A DNA stretch of 64,000 bases. It comes from Lachnospiraceae bacterium. Lineage in GTDB: Bacteria; Bacillota; Clostridia; Lachnospirales; Lachnospiraceae. Within the stretch, counting starts at the first letter, position 1. Each line of letters begins with the position of its first letter. The DNA lies in the NCBI GenBank assembly GCA_017474455.1, contig JAFVHP010000012.1:33911-97910 (forward strand), read 5' to 3'. Position numbers and translations under genes: made by a program. Below, in pieces: positions 55,764 through 64,000 of this stretch. Under the pieces are notes generated by a model. It saw nothing but the letters and a program-made list of their open reading frames with translations, made no database searches and had not been told where the DNA came from.

Positions 55764-56507
55764 ATGGATTATTTAAGAATAACAAAAGAGAACCTCGAAG
55801 GTGAGCATATCTGCTGCGCCATATCGAACAACAAAGATGTCCAGGTTGCATCCAAGAAGGCATGGCTGCTGGACCGCCTGGACGAAGGACTGGTATTCTT
55901 AAAGAGTACGGAACGCGGAAAATGCTTTATTGAGTATATCCCGGCAGAGAATGCGTGGAATCCCATCTGTGCTGACGGATATATGTATATTAACTGCCTC
56001 TGGGTCTCCGGATCTTTCAAGGGGCACGGATATTCAAATGATCTTTTGAATGCCTGTATTGCAGACAGCAAAGAGAAGGGAAAGAAGGGCCTGTGTATTC
56101 TGTCAGCGGCCAAAAAGAAACCGTTCCTTGCTGATCCGAAATACCTTACACATAAAGGTTTTGCGGTATGTGATGAAGCGGACAACGGTATCCAGCTGTG
56201 GTACCTGCCTTTTTCTGCTGACGCCAAAGCGCCGGAATTTAAGGAATGCTGCAGATCTCCCCATACTGACGAGCCGGGATATGTTCTCTATTATACGAAC
56301 CAGTGCCCGTTCAACGCGAAATATGTCCCGATAGTGGAACAGACAGCAAAAGAAGCGGGTGTACAGTTCAAAGCCATTCGCCTTGAAAGCGCCGGGCAGG
56401 CGCAGAACGCGCCGACGCCGGTCACAACATATGCTCTGTTCTACAACGGAGAATACCTGACGAACGAACAGATGAATGCGGCAAGGTTCCTGAAGCTTCT
56501 GAAATAA
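55764..56507 (+). CDS. GNAT acetyltransferase with C-terminal YoaP-like domain
   Basis: A 247-residue protein. Residues 1-145 are a GNAT fold: YINCLWVSGSFKGHGYSNDLLNACI is the acetyl-CoA binding signature (SGSFKGHGYS replaces QxxGxG/A). The C-terminal 100 residues carry YYTNQCPFN and VTTYALFYNGEYLTNEQMN, which match the YoaP-like domain. Substrate unknown. It sits between rsmG and parA on the same strand, an insertion in an otherwise conserved order. A hairpin CAAAGGG/CCCTTTG follows at about 56516-56535. Confidence 0.8.
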   Translation: MDYLRITKENLEGEHICCAISNNKDVQVASKKAWLLDRLDEGLVFLKSTERGKCFIEYIPAENAWNPICADGYMYINCLWVSGSFKGHGYSNDLLNACIADSKEKGKKGLCILSAAKKKPFLADPKYLTHKGFAVCDEADNGIQLWYLPFSADAKAPEFKECCRSPHTDEPGYVLYYTNQCPFNAKYVPIVEQTAKEAGVQFKAIRLESAGQAQNAPTPVTTYALFYNGEYLTNEQMNAARFLKLLK

Positions 56508-56679
56508 TGCCGCCAAAGGGTATTCCCTTTGCCGGATCTGTGAGCTATGATGATTTATACTGCCGGCAGGGAGCAGGTGCCTGTCGTGCGATCCGGGAGC
56601 GCATACCCGGACAGCTGAGGAAAAATACCTTCCGGACCGGCAGGAATGCTTTGTAAAACGATAGCGAAACGAGGTATCA

Positions 56680-57447
56680 ATGGGAAAAGTTATTGCCATT
56701 GCAAACCAGAAGGGCGGAGTCGGAAAAACAACGACAGCGATCAACCTTTCGGCCGCGCTGGCTGCCGAAGGGAAAAAGACGCTGCTGATCGATATGGATC
56801 CGCAGGGCAACGCGACGACCGGATTTGGCATAGATAAGAACGAGATCGAAAACACGGTCTATGAACTTCTTTTGGGAGAATGTTCTTTTGACGAAGCGCT
56901 GATCACGGGCATCCTGGACGGACTTTCCATCGTGCCCGCCAATGTCAACCTTGCCGGCGCGGAGATCGAACTCCTTGATATGCCCAGGAAAGAATACATC
57001 TTAAAGGATAACCTGGATTTTGTCAGGGACGGGTATGAGTATGTCATTATCGACTGCCCGCCTTCCTTAAGCCTCCTGACGATCAACGCCATGACGGCTG
57101 CGGACACGATCCTGGTGCCGATCCAGTGCGAATACTATGCGCTGGAAGGATTAAGCCAGCTGATCTATACGATCAACCTGTGCCGGAGGAGTCTTAACCC
57201 GGAACTGGATATAGAAGGGATCGTGTTCACCATGTACGATTCGAGGACGAACCTGTCGCAGGAAGTCGTCGAAAACGTCAGGGAACATGTTGAACAGCAT
57301 ATTTTCGAAACGATCATACCAAGAAACGTAAAACTGGCGGAAGCCCCCAGTTACGGGGAACCGATCACCGTTTACGATACCAGGTCCGCCGGTGCCGAAG
57401 CATACAGAAAACTGGCCAGGGAGCTGGCCGGCATAGTGTCTGAATGA
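56680..57447 (+). CDS. parA: chromosome partitioning ATPase ParA (Soj)
   Basis: A 255-residue ParA-type ATPase. Deviant Walker A KGGVGKTTT (residues 11-19), IDMDPQGNATTGFG, and DCPPSLSLLTINA. It forms dynamic gradients on the nucleoid that separate ParB-parS complexes. It is 18 bp before parB. Confidence 0.96.
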   Translation: MGKVIAIANQKGGVGKTTTAINLSAALAAEGKKTLLIDMDPQGNATTGFGIDKNEIENTVYELLLGECSFDEALITGILDGLSIVPANVNLAGAEIELLDMPRKEYILKDNLDFVRDGYEYVIIDCPPSLSLLTINAMTAADTILVPIQCEYYALEGLSQLIYTINLCRRSLNPELDIEGIVFTMYDSRTNLSQEVVENVREHVEQHIFETIIPRNVKLAEAPSYGEPITVYDTRSAGAEAYRKLARELAGIVSE

Positions 57448-57465
57448 CCAGAGAGGTGGAGATAA

Positions 57466-58431
57466 ATGGCTGCTAAGAAAAGAACAGGCCTTGGAAAAGG
57501 GATCGAAGCCTATTTCGGCGGGAAAACCGCAAATGAGCCGGCGGAAGACAAGCCGTCCGCTGTAAAAGCGGAAAAAGGCAGCACTGCCGCGCCGCGGACA
57601 GGGGCCGGTAAAAAAGCCGGAACGGAAGAGGCTGCCGTTATGCTCCGCATAGCGCTGGTGGAGCCCAACCGCTCACAGCCAAGGAAGAATTTTGATGAAG
57701 AAGCGCTGAATGAACTTGCGGATTCCATCAAAGAATACGGCGTCCTTCAGCCGATCCTGGTGCAGGACAAAGGCGACAGATACGAGATCATCGCCGGAGA
57801 AAGACGTTTCCGTGCCGCGAGGCTTGCCGGGCTTAAGGAGATCCCTGCCGTAGTACGCAGATTTCCCGATGACCGGATCGTGGAACTTTCCCTTATTGAA
57901 AACATCCAGAGGGAAGACCTGAACCCGATCGAAGAAGCCGCCGCGTACCAGAGACTGTCCGATGAATTCGGGCTGAAGCAGGAAGAGATTGCGGAGAGGG
58001 TGTTCAAGAGCCGTACGGCCGTAGCCAATTCTCTCCGCTTGCTGAAGCTTTCGAAAGAAGTGCAGGGAATGGTCGAGAGCGGACTGCTCTCCGCCGGACA
58101 CGCCCGCGCGCTGGTCGTGATCACGTCGAAAACGGAGCAGAAGAAGCTCGCGGATCTGATCATCAGCAGGCAGCTCAGCGTCAGGGAGACAGAACAGCTG
58201 GTAAAGAAGTATCAGGACGCAGCCAAAAAGGCGGCAGGGAAAGTAAAGGACGATCCCGAAAAAGAGAGGGAGGACAGGATCAGGGCGCTTGCTTATAAAG
58301 ATATGGAAGACAGGCTCAGATCCGGACTCGGCAACAAAGTAAGCATCCTGGCCGGCAAAAAAGGCGGGAAGATCGAGATCGCCTACAGCGATGACGACGA
58401 TCTGGAACGCATCATCGGACTGATACTTTGA
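57466..58431 (+). CDS. parB: chromosome partitioning protein ParB (Spo0J)
   Basis: A 321-residue ParB. An N-terminal low-complexity stretch (about 60 residues) is followed by the box-I region NRSQPRKNFDEEALNELADS, the CTP-binding GERRFRAARLAG, and a helix-turn-helix (EEIAERVFKSRTAVANSLRLLKLS) that reads parS. Four parS sites lie within 4 kb. The C-terminal dimerisation domain is present. Confidence 0.96.
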   Translation: MAAKKRTGLGKGIEAYFGGKTANEPAEDKPSAVKAEKGSTAAPRTGAGKKAGTEEAAVMLRIALVEPNRSQPRKNFDEEALNELADSIKEYGVLQPILVQDKGDRYEIIAGERRFRAARLAGLKEIPAVVRRFPDDRIVELSLIENIQREDLNPIEEAAAYQRLSDEFGLKQEEIAERVFKSRTAVANSLRLLKLSKEVQGMVESGLLSAGHARALVVITSKTEQKKLADLIISRQLSVRETEQLVKKYQDAAKKAAGKVKDDPEKEREDRIRALAYKDMEDRLRSGLGNKVSILAGKKGGKIEIAYSDDDDLERIIGLIL

Positions 58432-58490
58432 TCCGGAAATACGGACATCGGCCTGAATTCCGGCACAGATTTGGCCGTCTGGCCGAAGCA

Positions 58491-58506
58491 TGTTTCACGT
58501 GAAACA
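58491..58506. other. parS site 4
   Basis: TGTTTCACGTGAAACA, perfect, 60 bp downstream of parB. Confidence 0.95.
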
Positions 58507-58571
58507 TTTGAGGCAACAAGCTGAAACCGGATCGGACAACAGAGTTTAACTGGATCATATAGAGAATAATT

Positions 58572-59111
58572 ATGGAATCGATCAATACGTTTTTATCAGG
58601 GACAACAGTAACACTGGTGCTGTGTGCAGCCGTTATTATCCTGCTTCTGCTGGTCATCATCCTGTTCCTGAAGACATCCCGGCAGGGAGATGAGATCAGG
58701 ACGCTGAACAGCAGGCTGACCAGGTTTATGAGGGGTTCTGACGCACAGAGCCTTGAAAATGATATTGTGCAGATGTACAGTGATCATCTGAAGATCGAGA
58801 ATGACATCCAGAGGGACCGCGAAGATATCTTCGCGCTGCAGGAAGACCAGCAGAAAGCCATTCAGAGGGTGGGGATCGTCAAATATGACGCCTTTTCCCA
58901 GATGGGCGGCAATCTGAGTTTTGCGCTGGCACTGCTGGACAATAACAATAACGGCGTCGTACTCAACACGGTGCAGAGTACGGACGGCTGCTATTCCTAT
59001 TCCAAGATCATAACGAACGGGAAGCCGGATGTGGAACTGGGTAAAGAAGAGAGACAGGCACTTAGAAAAGCCATGAATCTATACAGTGAAGGGGAGGTAG
59101 AAGATGCTTGA
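58572..59111 (+). CDS. DUF4446 family membrane-anchored protein
   Basis: A 179-residue protein: one N-terminal span (residues about 10-33), a coiled-coil-like segment to about 100 and a C-terminal domain with SQMGGNLSFALALLD and GCYSYSKIITNGKPD. It is always near parB and serS in clostridia, with no known function. It overlaps serS by 8 bp. Confidence 0.9.
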   Translation: MESINTFLSGTTVTLVLCAAVIILLLLVIILFLKTSRQGDEIRTLNSRLTRFMRGSDAQSLENDIVQMYSDHLKIENDIQRDREDIFALQEDQQKAIQRVGIVKYDAFSQMGGNLSFALALLDNNNNGVVLNTVQSTDGCYSYSKIITNGKPDVELGKEERQALRKAMNLYSEGEVEDA

Positions 59112-60393
59112 TATCAGATTTGTCAGAGAGAACGCCGAGGCGGTAAAGGAGAACATCCGGAAGAAATTCCAGGATGAGAAGCTTCCGCTCGTGGACGAGG
59201 TCATTGAGCTGGACGAGAAAGCCCGCAGAGCGCAGGCTGAAGCGGATGAGCTCAAAGCCGCCAGGAACCGCATCTCCAAGGAGATCGGCAAACTCATGGG
59301 ACAGGGCAAGAAGGAAGAAGCGATGCAGATGAAGGCGGAAGTCGAAAAAGACTCGCAGCGCCTTGCCGAGCTGGAGGAGATCCAGAAGGACGCGTCCGCA
59401 AAGCTCTATGAAAAGATGCTCATTATTCCCCAGATGATCGACGATTCTGTCCCGATCGGCAAAGATGATTCCGAGAACGTCGAACTGGAGAAGTTCGGCG
59501 AACCCGTCACGCCTCCTTTCGAGATCCCGTATCATACGGATATTATGGACAGATTCGACGGCATCGACCTGGACGCCGCCGGCCGCGTTGCCGGCAACGG
59601 CTTCTATTACCTGATGGGCGATATCGCGAGGCTTCACTCTTCCGTACTTTCCTACGCGAGGGATTTCATGATAAACAAGGGATTTGTTTACCATGTTCCG
59701 CCTTTCATGATCAGGGGCAACGTCGTGACCGGTGTTATGAGCTTTGCCGAAATGGACGCCATGATGTACAAGATCGAAGGCGAGGACCTTTACCTGATCG
59801 GAACCTCCGAGCATTCCATGATCGGCAAATTCATTGACCAGATCATACCCGAAGAAAAGCTTCCCCAGACGCTGACCAGCTATTCGCCCTGCTTCAGAAA
59901 GGAAAAAGGCGCGCACGGAATCGAGGAAAGAGGCGTCTACAGGATCCATCAGTTCGAAAAGCAGGAGATGATCGTTGTCTGCAGACCTGAAGAATCCATG
60001 GACTGGTACAACAAGCTCTGGAGCTACACGGTGGAATTTTTCAGGAGCCTCGACATTCCCGTCCGTACACTGGAATGCTGTTCCGGAGACCTCGCCGACC
60101 TGAAGGTCAAGTCCTGCGACGTGGAGGCATGGTCGCCCAGACAGCAGAAGTATTTCGAAGTGGGCAGCTGCTCGAACCTCGGCGATGCACAGGCCAGGCG
60201 TCTTAAGATCCGCGTGAACGGCAAGGACGGTAAGAAGTATCTGGCGCACACGCTGAACAATACGGTCGTTGCCACCCCCAGAATGCTGATCGCTTTCATG
60301 GAGAACAATCTGCAGGAAGACGGCACCATCCTGATCCCGAAGGCGCTGCAGCCTTACATGGGCGGACAGGAAAAGCTCGTTCCGAAGCACTGA
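59104..60393 (+). CDS. serS: seryl-tRNA synthetase
   Basis: A 429-residue class II synthetase: N-terminal coiled-coil arm (residues about 30-100) and catalytic motif 2/3 elements (FRKEKGAHGIEERGVYRIHQF, TVVATPRMLIAFMENNLQEDG). It charges tRNA-Ser. GGGGAGGTAGAAG precedes the ATG at 59104. Confidence 0.97.
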   Translation: MLDIRFVRENAEAVKENIRKKFQDEKLPLVDEVIELDEKARRAQAEADELKAARNRISKEIGKLMGQGKKEEAMQMKAEVEKDSQRLAELEEIQKDASAKLYEKMLIIPQMIDDSVPIGKDDSENVELEKFGEPVTPPFEIPYHTDIMDRFDGIDLDAAGRVAGNGFYYLMGDIARLHSSVLSYARDFMINKGFVYHVPPFMIRGNVVTGVMSFAEMDAMMYKIEGEDLYLIGTSEHSMIGKFIDQIIPEEKLPQTLTSYSPCFRKEKGAHGIEERGVYRIHQFEKQEMIVVCRPEESMDWYNKLWSYTVEFFRSLDIPVRTLECCSGDLADLKVKSCDVEAWSPRQQKYFEVGSCSNLGDAQARRLKIRVNGKDGKKYLAHTLNNTVVATPRMLIAFMENNLQEDGTILIPKALQPYMGGQEKLVPKH

Positions 60394-60424
60394 TCCGGAC
60401 AGAAACGGCACAGAGGGACTTTAC

Positions 60425-61387
60425 TTGCACAAATATTTACGGGCGATAGGGTTTTCAGAGCCTTTTGACAGGAATGACCTGGAGGACATGCTGCAGGAGA
60501 CTCTGAACAACCCGACCTACAGGACCTATACGACCAAGGATGACGAAAGCGACGCGCTCTTTGCGGAGTTCAGGCTGGACTGCGGCGGTGATTTCGGAAT
60601 TACTGTGTGCGGAGAGTTCAACTCGGACGAACAATTCTCGTTCGAGTACTATTTCCCGTACCTTTATACCGGTCATGTTTCGTCCTATGAGGACTGTTCC
60701 GTGGAGCGGAGGATCGACAACCTCTCTTTTTCCGGCATCTGTGACGATCTGAAAGTCGGCGTGACGATCATCTTCAGGCTGATCAACCGGACAGAGTTTT
60801 TGAAGCATTGCGCGGAAGAGGAGTTTTTCCGCTGGCATGTCCGCGACGCGCAGAATGAAGCACAGAACGTTTCGCCGTTCAGTTCGCAGCCCGGTTTTCC
60901 GCGCACCGGCGCCGTCTCCGTCTCTCTTTCCGCTCTCTCCGTCGAGGGTACGGTCATGATGCCGATACAGAAAACCGAAGCGGATATCGCGGCCAGCCAG
61001 CGCCAGACGGTGGACAGGCTAAAGCTCCTGAACGCCGCCAGGCAGGGGGATGAAGACGCGATCCGTGACCTGACGATGGACGACATGGACAATTACAACG
61101 TCATCCTGGACAGGATCCAGCGGGAAGACCTGTACAGTCTGGTCGATACGTCCTTCATGCCCTACGGCGTAGAGTGCGACCTGTATTCGGTCCTGGGCGA
61201 GATCATCAGCGTTGAAAGCACATCCAACCGATTTACCGGGGAGATGCTGTATAAAATGGTCATAGCATGCAATGACCTGGAATTCGATCTGCTGATCTCA
61301 CAGAAAGACCTGTACGGTGAGCCCGAAGCCGGCCGACGCTTCAAGGGTGTCGTCTGGATGCAGGGAACGATCCAGTATCCGGTCTGA
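60425..61387 (+). CDS. DUF3881 family protein
   Basis: A 320-residue protein. The opening HKYLRAIGFSEPFDRNDLEDML matches DUF3881, a clostridial family with no assigned function. The start is the TTG at 60425, eight bases after GAGGGAC; no ATG gives a better start. It follows serS directly and closes the rightward block. Confidence 0.85.
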   Translation: MHKYLRAIGFSEPFDRNDLEDMLQETLNNPTYRTYTTKDDESDALFAEFRLDCGGDFGITVCGEFNSDEQFSFEYYFPYLYTGHVSSYEDCSVERRIDNLSFSGICDDLKVGVTIIFRLINRTEFLKHCAEEEFFRWHVRDAQNEAQNVSPFSSQPGFPRTGAVSVSLSALSVEGTVMMPIQKTEADIAASQRQTVDRLKLLNAARQGDEDAIRDLTMDDMDNYNVILDRIQREDLYSLVDTSFMPYGVECDLYSVLGEIISVESTSNRFTGEMLYKMVIACNDLEFDLLISQKDLYGEPEAGRRFKGVVWMQGTIQYPV

Positions 61388-61554
61388 CAGGACAGACTGC
61401 CGGTGCGATCGATATTCGCTGTTTTTAGGCATGGACAAAACGGAGAAATTCAGTTAGAATAGTCTTTGCCTCTGGAAAAGAGGAACGGATTGCACAAGTC
61501 CGAACTGTCCGGAATCACCAATTTCATATCGCGAAATCTGTTGATTTCGTACAA
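61388..61554 (+). promoter_or_regulatory. promoter of the tRNA region
   Basis: TGGACA (61432-61437), 17-bp spacer, TAGAAT (61455-61460). It would transcribe the truncated tRNA-Arg copy at 61555. The remainder of 61388-61554 shows a short hairpin (CCTCTGGAAAAGAGG) and nothing else clear. Confidence 0.6.
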
Positions 61555-61600
61555 GTCTGCGTAGCTCAGTTGGATAGAGCGTCCGCCTCCTAAGGGCGAG
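61555..61600 (+). pseudogene. 5' half of a tRNA-Arg(CCU), 3' half lost
   Basis: The first 27 bases match the intact tRNA at 61848 exactly, as does the stretch CCGCCTCCTAAG through the anticodon loop, with one base different before it (T for A). The sequence then diverges: there is no T-arm and no 3' acceptor strand. It cannot form a working tRNA. Confidence 0.85.
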
Positions 61601-61670
61601 CGGAGCTGAGTTCACAGAGGAAATTTGAAAACTGAATAAGGTGTCTTTTCAAGACCATACGAGGCCGAGC

Positions 61671-61695
61671 GAGAAGTTACTTCTCTTATTTTTTT
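61671..61695 (+). terminator. terminator after the truncated tRNA
   Basis: GAGAAG-TTA-CTTCTC followed by TTATTTTTTT. With the promoter at 61432 it defines a unit of roughly 230 nt. The sequence 61696-61847, between here and the intact tRNA, shows no gene. Confidence 0.75.
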
Positions 61696-61847
61696 GGCTG
61701 CTGCGTCTAAGAATAGCGCAAGCTGGAATTTCGGCGATTTGAGGATTCTGCTAATCAAAAAAGGTCGGTTTTCTAATCGATTTTGAGGCAAAATCCGAGG
61801 GGTAAGTAAGAGCCCCAGGGGCCAGAAACCCCGGAAAATCAACATTT

Positions 61848-61921
61848 GTCTGCGTAGCTCAGTTGGATAGAGCGACCGCCTCCTAAGCGGTAGGTCGGGT
61901 GTTCGAGTCACCTCGCGGACG
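61848..61921 (+). tRNA. tRNA-Arg(CCU)
   Basis: Full cloverleaf: acceptor GTCTGCG / CGCGGAC (one G-U), D-arm GCTCAGTTGGATAGAGC, anticodon stem ACCGC / GCGGT with loop CTCCTAA (anticodon CCU, reads AGG), T-arm GGGTGTTCGAGTCACCT. The discriminator is G and CCA is not encoded. Confidence 0.95.
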
Positions 61922-61990
61922 CGCTTGTAACCGTCAGTTTTTGTCTGGAATATCTTTTATTCCATACAGACGCTGGCGGTTCTTTTTATG
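61922..61990 (+). terminator. long terminator hairpin after tRNA-Arg
   Basis: AACCGTCAG...CTGGCGGTT encloses an inner hairpin GTCTGGAATA / TATTCCATACAGAC; TCTTTTTAT follows. Confidence 0.85.
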
Positions 61991-62011
61991 CCCGGATTTT
62001 CTGCTAACGAT

Positions 62012-62250
62012 TTCCTTGAGCCGTTAGCAAACTGCCAAGAAAAACAGCCTGATTTCTAACGGCATTTTCGAGGGGCTTTCGGAAAGCCTGCTAATATTGG
62101 CGCAAGCTTTAGATCACGTTCTGGACGAAACCTGCTTTTCCGTGATGAGACGGGGCTTTTGTCCGGAGAGCATCCAGCTGAGAAAGAACAAAAGCAGGAG
62201 ATCCAGCTAATACGATTCAATATCGATTAGATGGATCTCCTGCCAATTAT
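62012..62250. other. non-coding stretch with two inverted repeats
   Basis: TGCTAACG / CGTTAGCA at about 62011-62040, and the long stem GCAGGAGATCCA (62194-62205) / TGGATCTCCTGC (62232-62243), extended inward by CTAAT / ATTAG. It may terminate the leftward accessory genes or be the remnant of a mobile unit. No gene is seen in 61991-62321. Confidence 0.55.
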
Positions 62251-62321
62251 TAGATCTGCTAACAGCGTGCACCGGGTGTTAGATGCTCCCAATCAACTGG
62301 AATTTGCATATAGCTTCCCGT

Positions 62322-62774
62322 TTACAGCTTATACTGCATAAAGTTATCATTATGCACAAAGCCATATGCGGTATACAACTTCACACCCATTTCAGAAGCT
62401 GTAATCTGAACTGTGCCGCAGCCATATGATTTTGCCTCATTTACAACTCTATCAAGGAGTTCTTTCGCAATACCCCGCCGTCTGTATGCCGGATTCGTAA
62501 ACATACTTGACAATAACCCTATTCTGCCGGAAGGACATCCAAAATACGGAGGCTTTTCCACAAACGACATACCGCTGGTTCCAATGATTGTATCTCCATC
62601 AAATGCTAACCATGAGACAAAAGTTCCGTCTGCCATATGTCTGCTGTAATAATCCATCAGAGCCGGCGCCAAATCGATATCCTCTTTAGCCCCTTCTTCT
62701 CTCAACTGCTCTATCCGCATTTGAATATATACTTCCAGATCAGAGGTAGTTAGCTTTTTATAAACGATTCCCAT
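62322..62774 (-). CDS. GNAT family N-acetyltransferase
   Basis: A 150-residue acetyltransferase with the acetyl-CoA loop NPAYRRRGIAKELL and the terminal YTAYGFVHNDNFMQY. The start is the ATG at 62774, after GGGAGGTAC. Base composition is more AT-rich than in the preceding block, which suggests a different history. Substrate unknown. Confidence 0.85.
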   Translation of the reverse strand: MGIVYKKLTTSDLEVYIQMRIEQLREEGAKEDIDLAPALMDYYSRHMADGTFVSWLAFDGDTIIGTSGMSFVEKPPYFGCPSGRIGLLSSMFTNPAYRRRGIAKELLDRVVNEAKSYGCGTVQITASEMGVKLYTAYGFVHNDNFMQYKL

Positions 62775-62798
62775 TTGTACCTCCCCCAAAATCCCGAT

Positions 62799-63248
62799 TT
62801 ATTTAATTGAAACCATCCAAGTCTCTCCATCGACCAAATATTGGAACTCCGTCAGAGCAGGATCGTTTATTACCCGTATCAAGTCTTCAAAATCCTCGAC
62901 CGTGTGTATCTCCGACAGATGATTTCTGTCCACCCACTCCATTTGCCCCTCGTCCGAAGAAACAACTGTTCCGTTATATTCGTTGGCTTTAAACAGAAGG
63001 ACAACATATCTTCCTCCCTCAATGGGGAACTGCTTTACACCTGCAAGCCGAGGATTCTTTATATCCAGCCCTGTTTCTTCTTTTACTTCACGAATCACTG
63101 CATCAACAAAAGATTCTCCTGGTTCCACATGACCGCCCGGCAGCGTATACCCCTGCCAGTCATTTTTTGTTCTGTTTTGAAGGAGTATTCTATCTCCATC
63201 TGTGATGAGACACAGCACTGTCAGTTCGACATTTTCTGTTCTGCTCAT
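62799..63248 (-). CDS. NUDIX hydrolase
   Basis: A 149-residue protein with a complete Nudix box GGHVEPGESFVDAVIREVKE-ETGL, which binds metal and hydrolyses X-linked nucleoside diphosphates. N-terminal part resembles MutT-like 8-oxo-dGTP/DHNTP hydrolases. It is 24 bp from the acetyltransferase gene and probably co-transcribed. Confidence 0.88.
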   Translation of the reverse strand: MSRTENVELTVLCLITDGDRILLQNRTKNDWQGYTLPGGHVEPGESFVDAVIREVKEETGLDIKNPRLAGVKQFPIEGGRYVVLLFKANEYNGTVVSSDEGQMEWVDRNHLSEIHTVEDFEDLIRVINDPALTEFQYLVDGETWMVSIK

Positions 63249-63263
63249 TTGACGTTCTCACTT

Positions 63264-63572
63264 CTATTTCTTTGGAGCAGGCAATTCTGAATACATCGCT
63301 TCCAACAGTTCTCGCAGGAACTCCTTATTGTCCACGTCATCCACAAGCAGCATTTCCTTTGCTCCGTCATAGGGCAGTTCCATCTCTGCATTAGGCATCA
63401 TGGCCATAGCGGACTTCGTAGGCTTCAAAAGGAAGCGGTCATCGTAAATGCCGCCGATCACCTTGCCGTGATAATAGATGATGTATTCTCCCATCATAAC
63501 CCGATAGGATACATCATCCAATTCTGAGAGTTGCTCCAATATGAAATTTAAATATTCTTTGCTTGATGCCAT
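63264..63572 (-). CDS. TfoX/Sxy N-terminal domain protein
   Basis: A 102-residue protein. DDVSYRVMMGEYIIYYHGKVIGGIYDDRFLLKPT is the TfoX N-terminal signature. The domain alone occurs widely in Firmicutes, where a competence role is not established. Confidence 0.85.
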   Translation of the reverse strand: MASSKEYLNFILEQLSELDDVSYRVMMGEYIIYYHGKVIGGIYDDRFLLKPTKSAMAMMPNAEMELPYDGAKEMLLVDDVDNKEFLRELLEAMYSELPAPKK

Positions 63573-63627
63573 TCTTGCCTCCTGACTTCGCCTTCCACTG
63601 CCGATGATGGCAGTGTGGGAGCCTTTT

Positions 63628-64000
63628 CTACTTCACTCCTGTCGCCTTGATGGCACCCAGACAGTGGATTCGTACTACACGGTTCTCGTCGGTTTCCGAT
63701 ATCTGCCGTAGCTGCTCCAGATACGGCCTGACGAACCCCGGCCTGCGCTTGCCGAGAACGCGGAAGATCTCCGGCGCTTCCATCCGAACCTTGTCATCTG
63801 CATCGTGCAAAAGCTCCGCAAATACAGACATGTGAACTGCGTAAATATCAGGAGTGCTCGTGGCGATGTTTTCTGATGCCCAGATAAACGCCAGCCGGAC
63901 TTTTGGCTCCTCATCAGAGGCGAAGTGGAACAGACCCGCCCAGTACGGTTCGATCACGGAATATTCGCCCCGCCCGATCCAGCCGAGAGCGTTCACCGCA
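63628..64000 (-). CDS. HEAT-repeat protein (partial, 5' end outside the window)
   Basis: At least 123 residues of alpha-helical repeats (VRLAFIWASENIAT, VRMEAPEIFRVLGKRR, VVRIHCLGAIKATGVK), typical of HEAT/PBS-lyase-type scaffolds. The frame stays open to the right edge. Stop at 63628. Function unknown. Confidence 0.7.
   Translation of the reverse strand, partial: AVNALGWIGRGEYSVIEPYWAGLFHFASDEEPKVRLAFIWASENIATSTPDIYAVHMSVFAELLHDADDKVRMEAPEIFRVLGKRRPGFVRPYLEQLRQISETDENRVVRIHCLGAIKATGVK

Noticed and set aside
61555-61630. second functional tRNA-Arg
   Set aside because: The anticodon stem, T-arm and acceptor 3' strand cannot form; only the 5' half is present.

Overview
The window is a replication-origin neighbourhood from a moderately GC-rich anaerobic Firmicute, most likely a Lachnospiraceae-type clostridium. 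The evidence is the gene order gyrA-gyrB-recF-dnaN-dnaA / oriC / rpmH-rnpA-yidD-yidC-jag-mnmE-mnmG-rsmG-parA-parB-DUF4446-serS-DUF3881, the parS sites with the Bacillus/Clostridium consensus, and clostridial family markers (the GGGtGRT protein with its NifU-like partner, the DUF1858 redox-disulfide protein, and a SrtB-like sortase). Species cannot be named from this sequence alone. Apart from a few enzyme families identified by motif, all functions are inferred from family knowledge.

Layout. 1-8.7 kb: a secreted DUF-type protein. Next comes a leftward unit of an aldo/keto reductase with a ferredoxin domain followed by both subunits of a C-glycoside deglycosidase-like enzyme. Then come the GGGtGRT/NifU-like pair, a small A/B-barrel protein, a DUF1858 protein, a cyclase-family hydrolase and an orphan FakA middle domain. 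8.7-18.4 kb: galM, galK, a radical SAM protein, a class B-like sortase, a GlmM-like phosphohexomutase, an aldo/keto reductase and a PD-(D/E)XK-like protein. 19-24.7 kb: a complete peptide/nickel-type ABC importer. 24.9-38.2 kb: coaX, a MATE exporter, a glycosyltransferase/sugar-transferase fusion, an acidic membrane protein, two tandem CNNM/CBS proteins, trmB with an acyl-CoA synthetase, thioredoxin and a PBP5-type carboxypeptidase. 38.1-47.7 kb: the leftward gyrA-dnaA block. 47.7-48.1 kb: oriC with DnaA boxes. 48.1-61.4 kb: the rightward rpmH-serS block with four parS sites. 61.4-64 kb: a broken and an intact tRNA-Arg(CCU), followed by visibly more AT-rich leftward accessory genes.

The most unusual signals are non-coding. 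(1) A family of 140-200 bp imperfect palindromes occupies the only two gaps of the dnaA-dnaN-recF-gyrB-gyrA block, two per gap; one pair shares conserved cores, while the arms differ between copies but stay self-complementary. (2) Short tandem duplications span the stop codons of galM, galK, dppC and, less clearly, the cyclase gene. (3) The gyrA transcription terminator and the gyrA acidic tail lie antisense inside the carboxypeptidase coding sequence. (4) Next to yidC, yidD carries an in-frame ochre codon and jag carries a frameshift that removes the R3H signature. (5) A sortase and a sugar transferase appear to lack family-defining catalytic residues.
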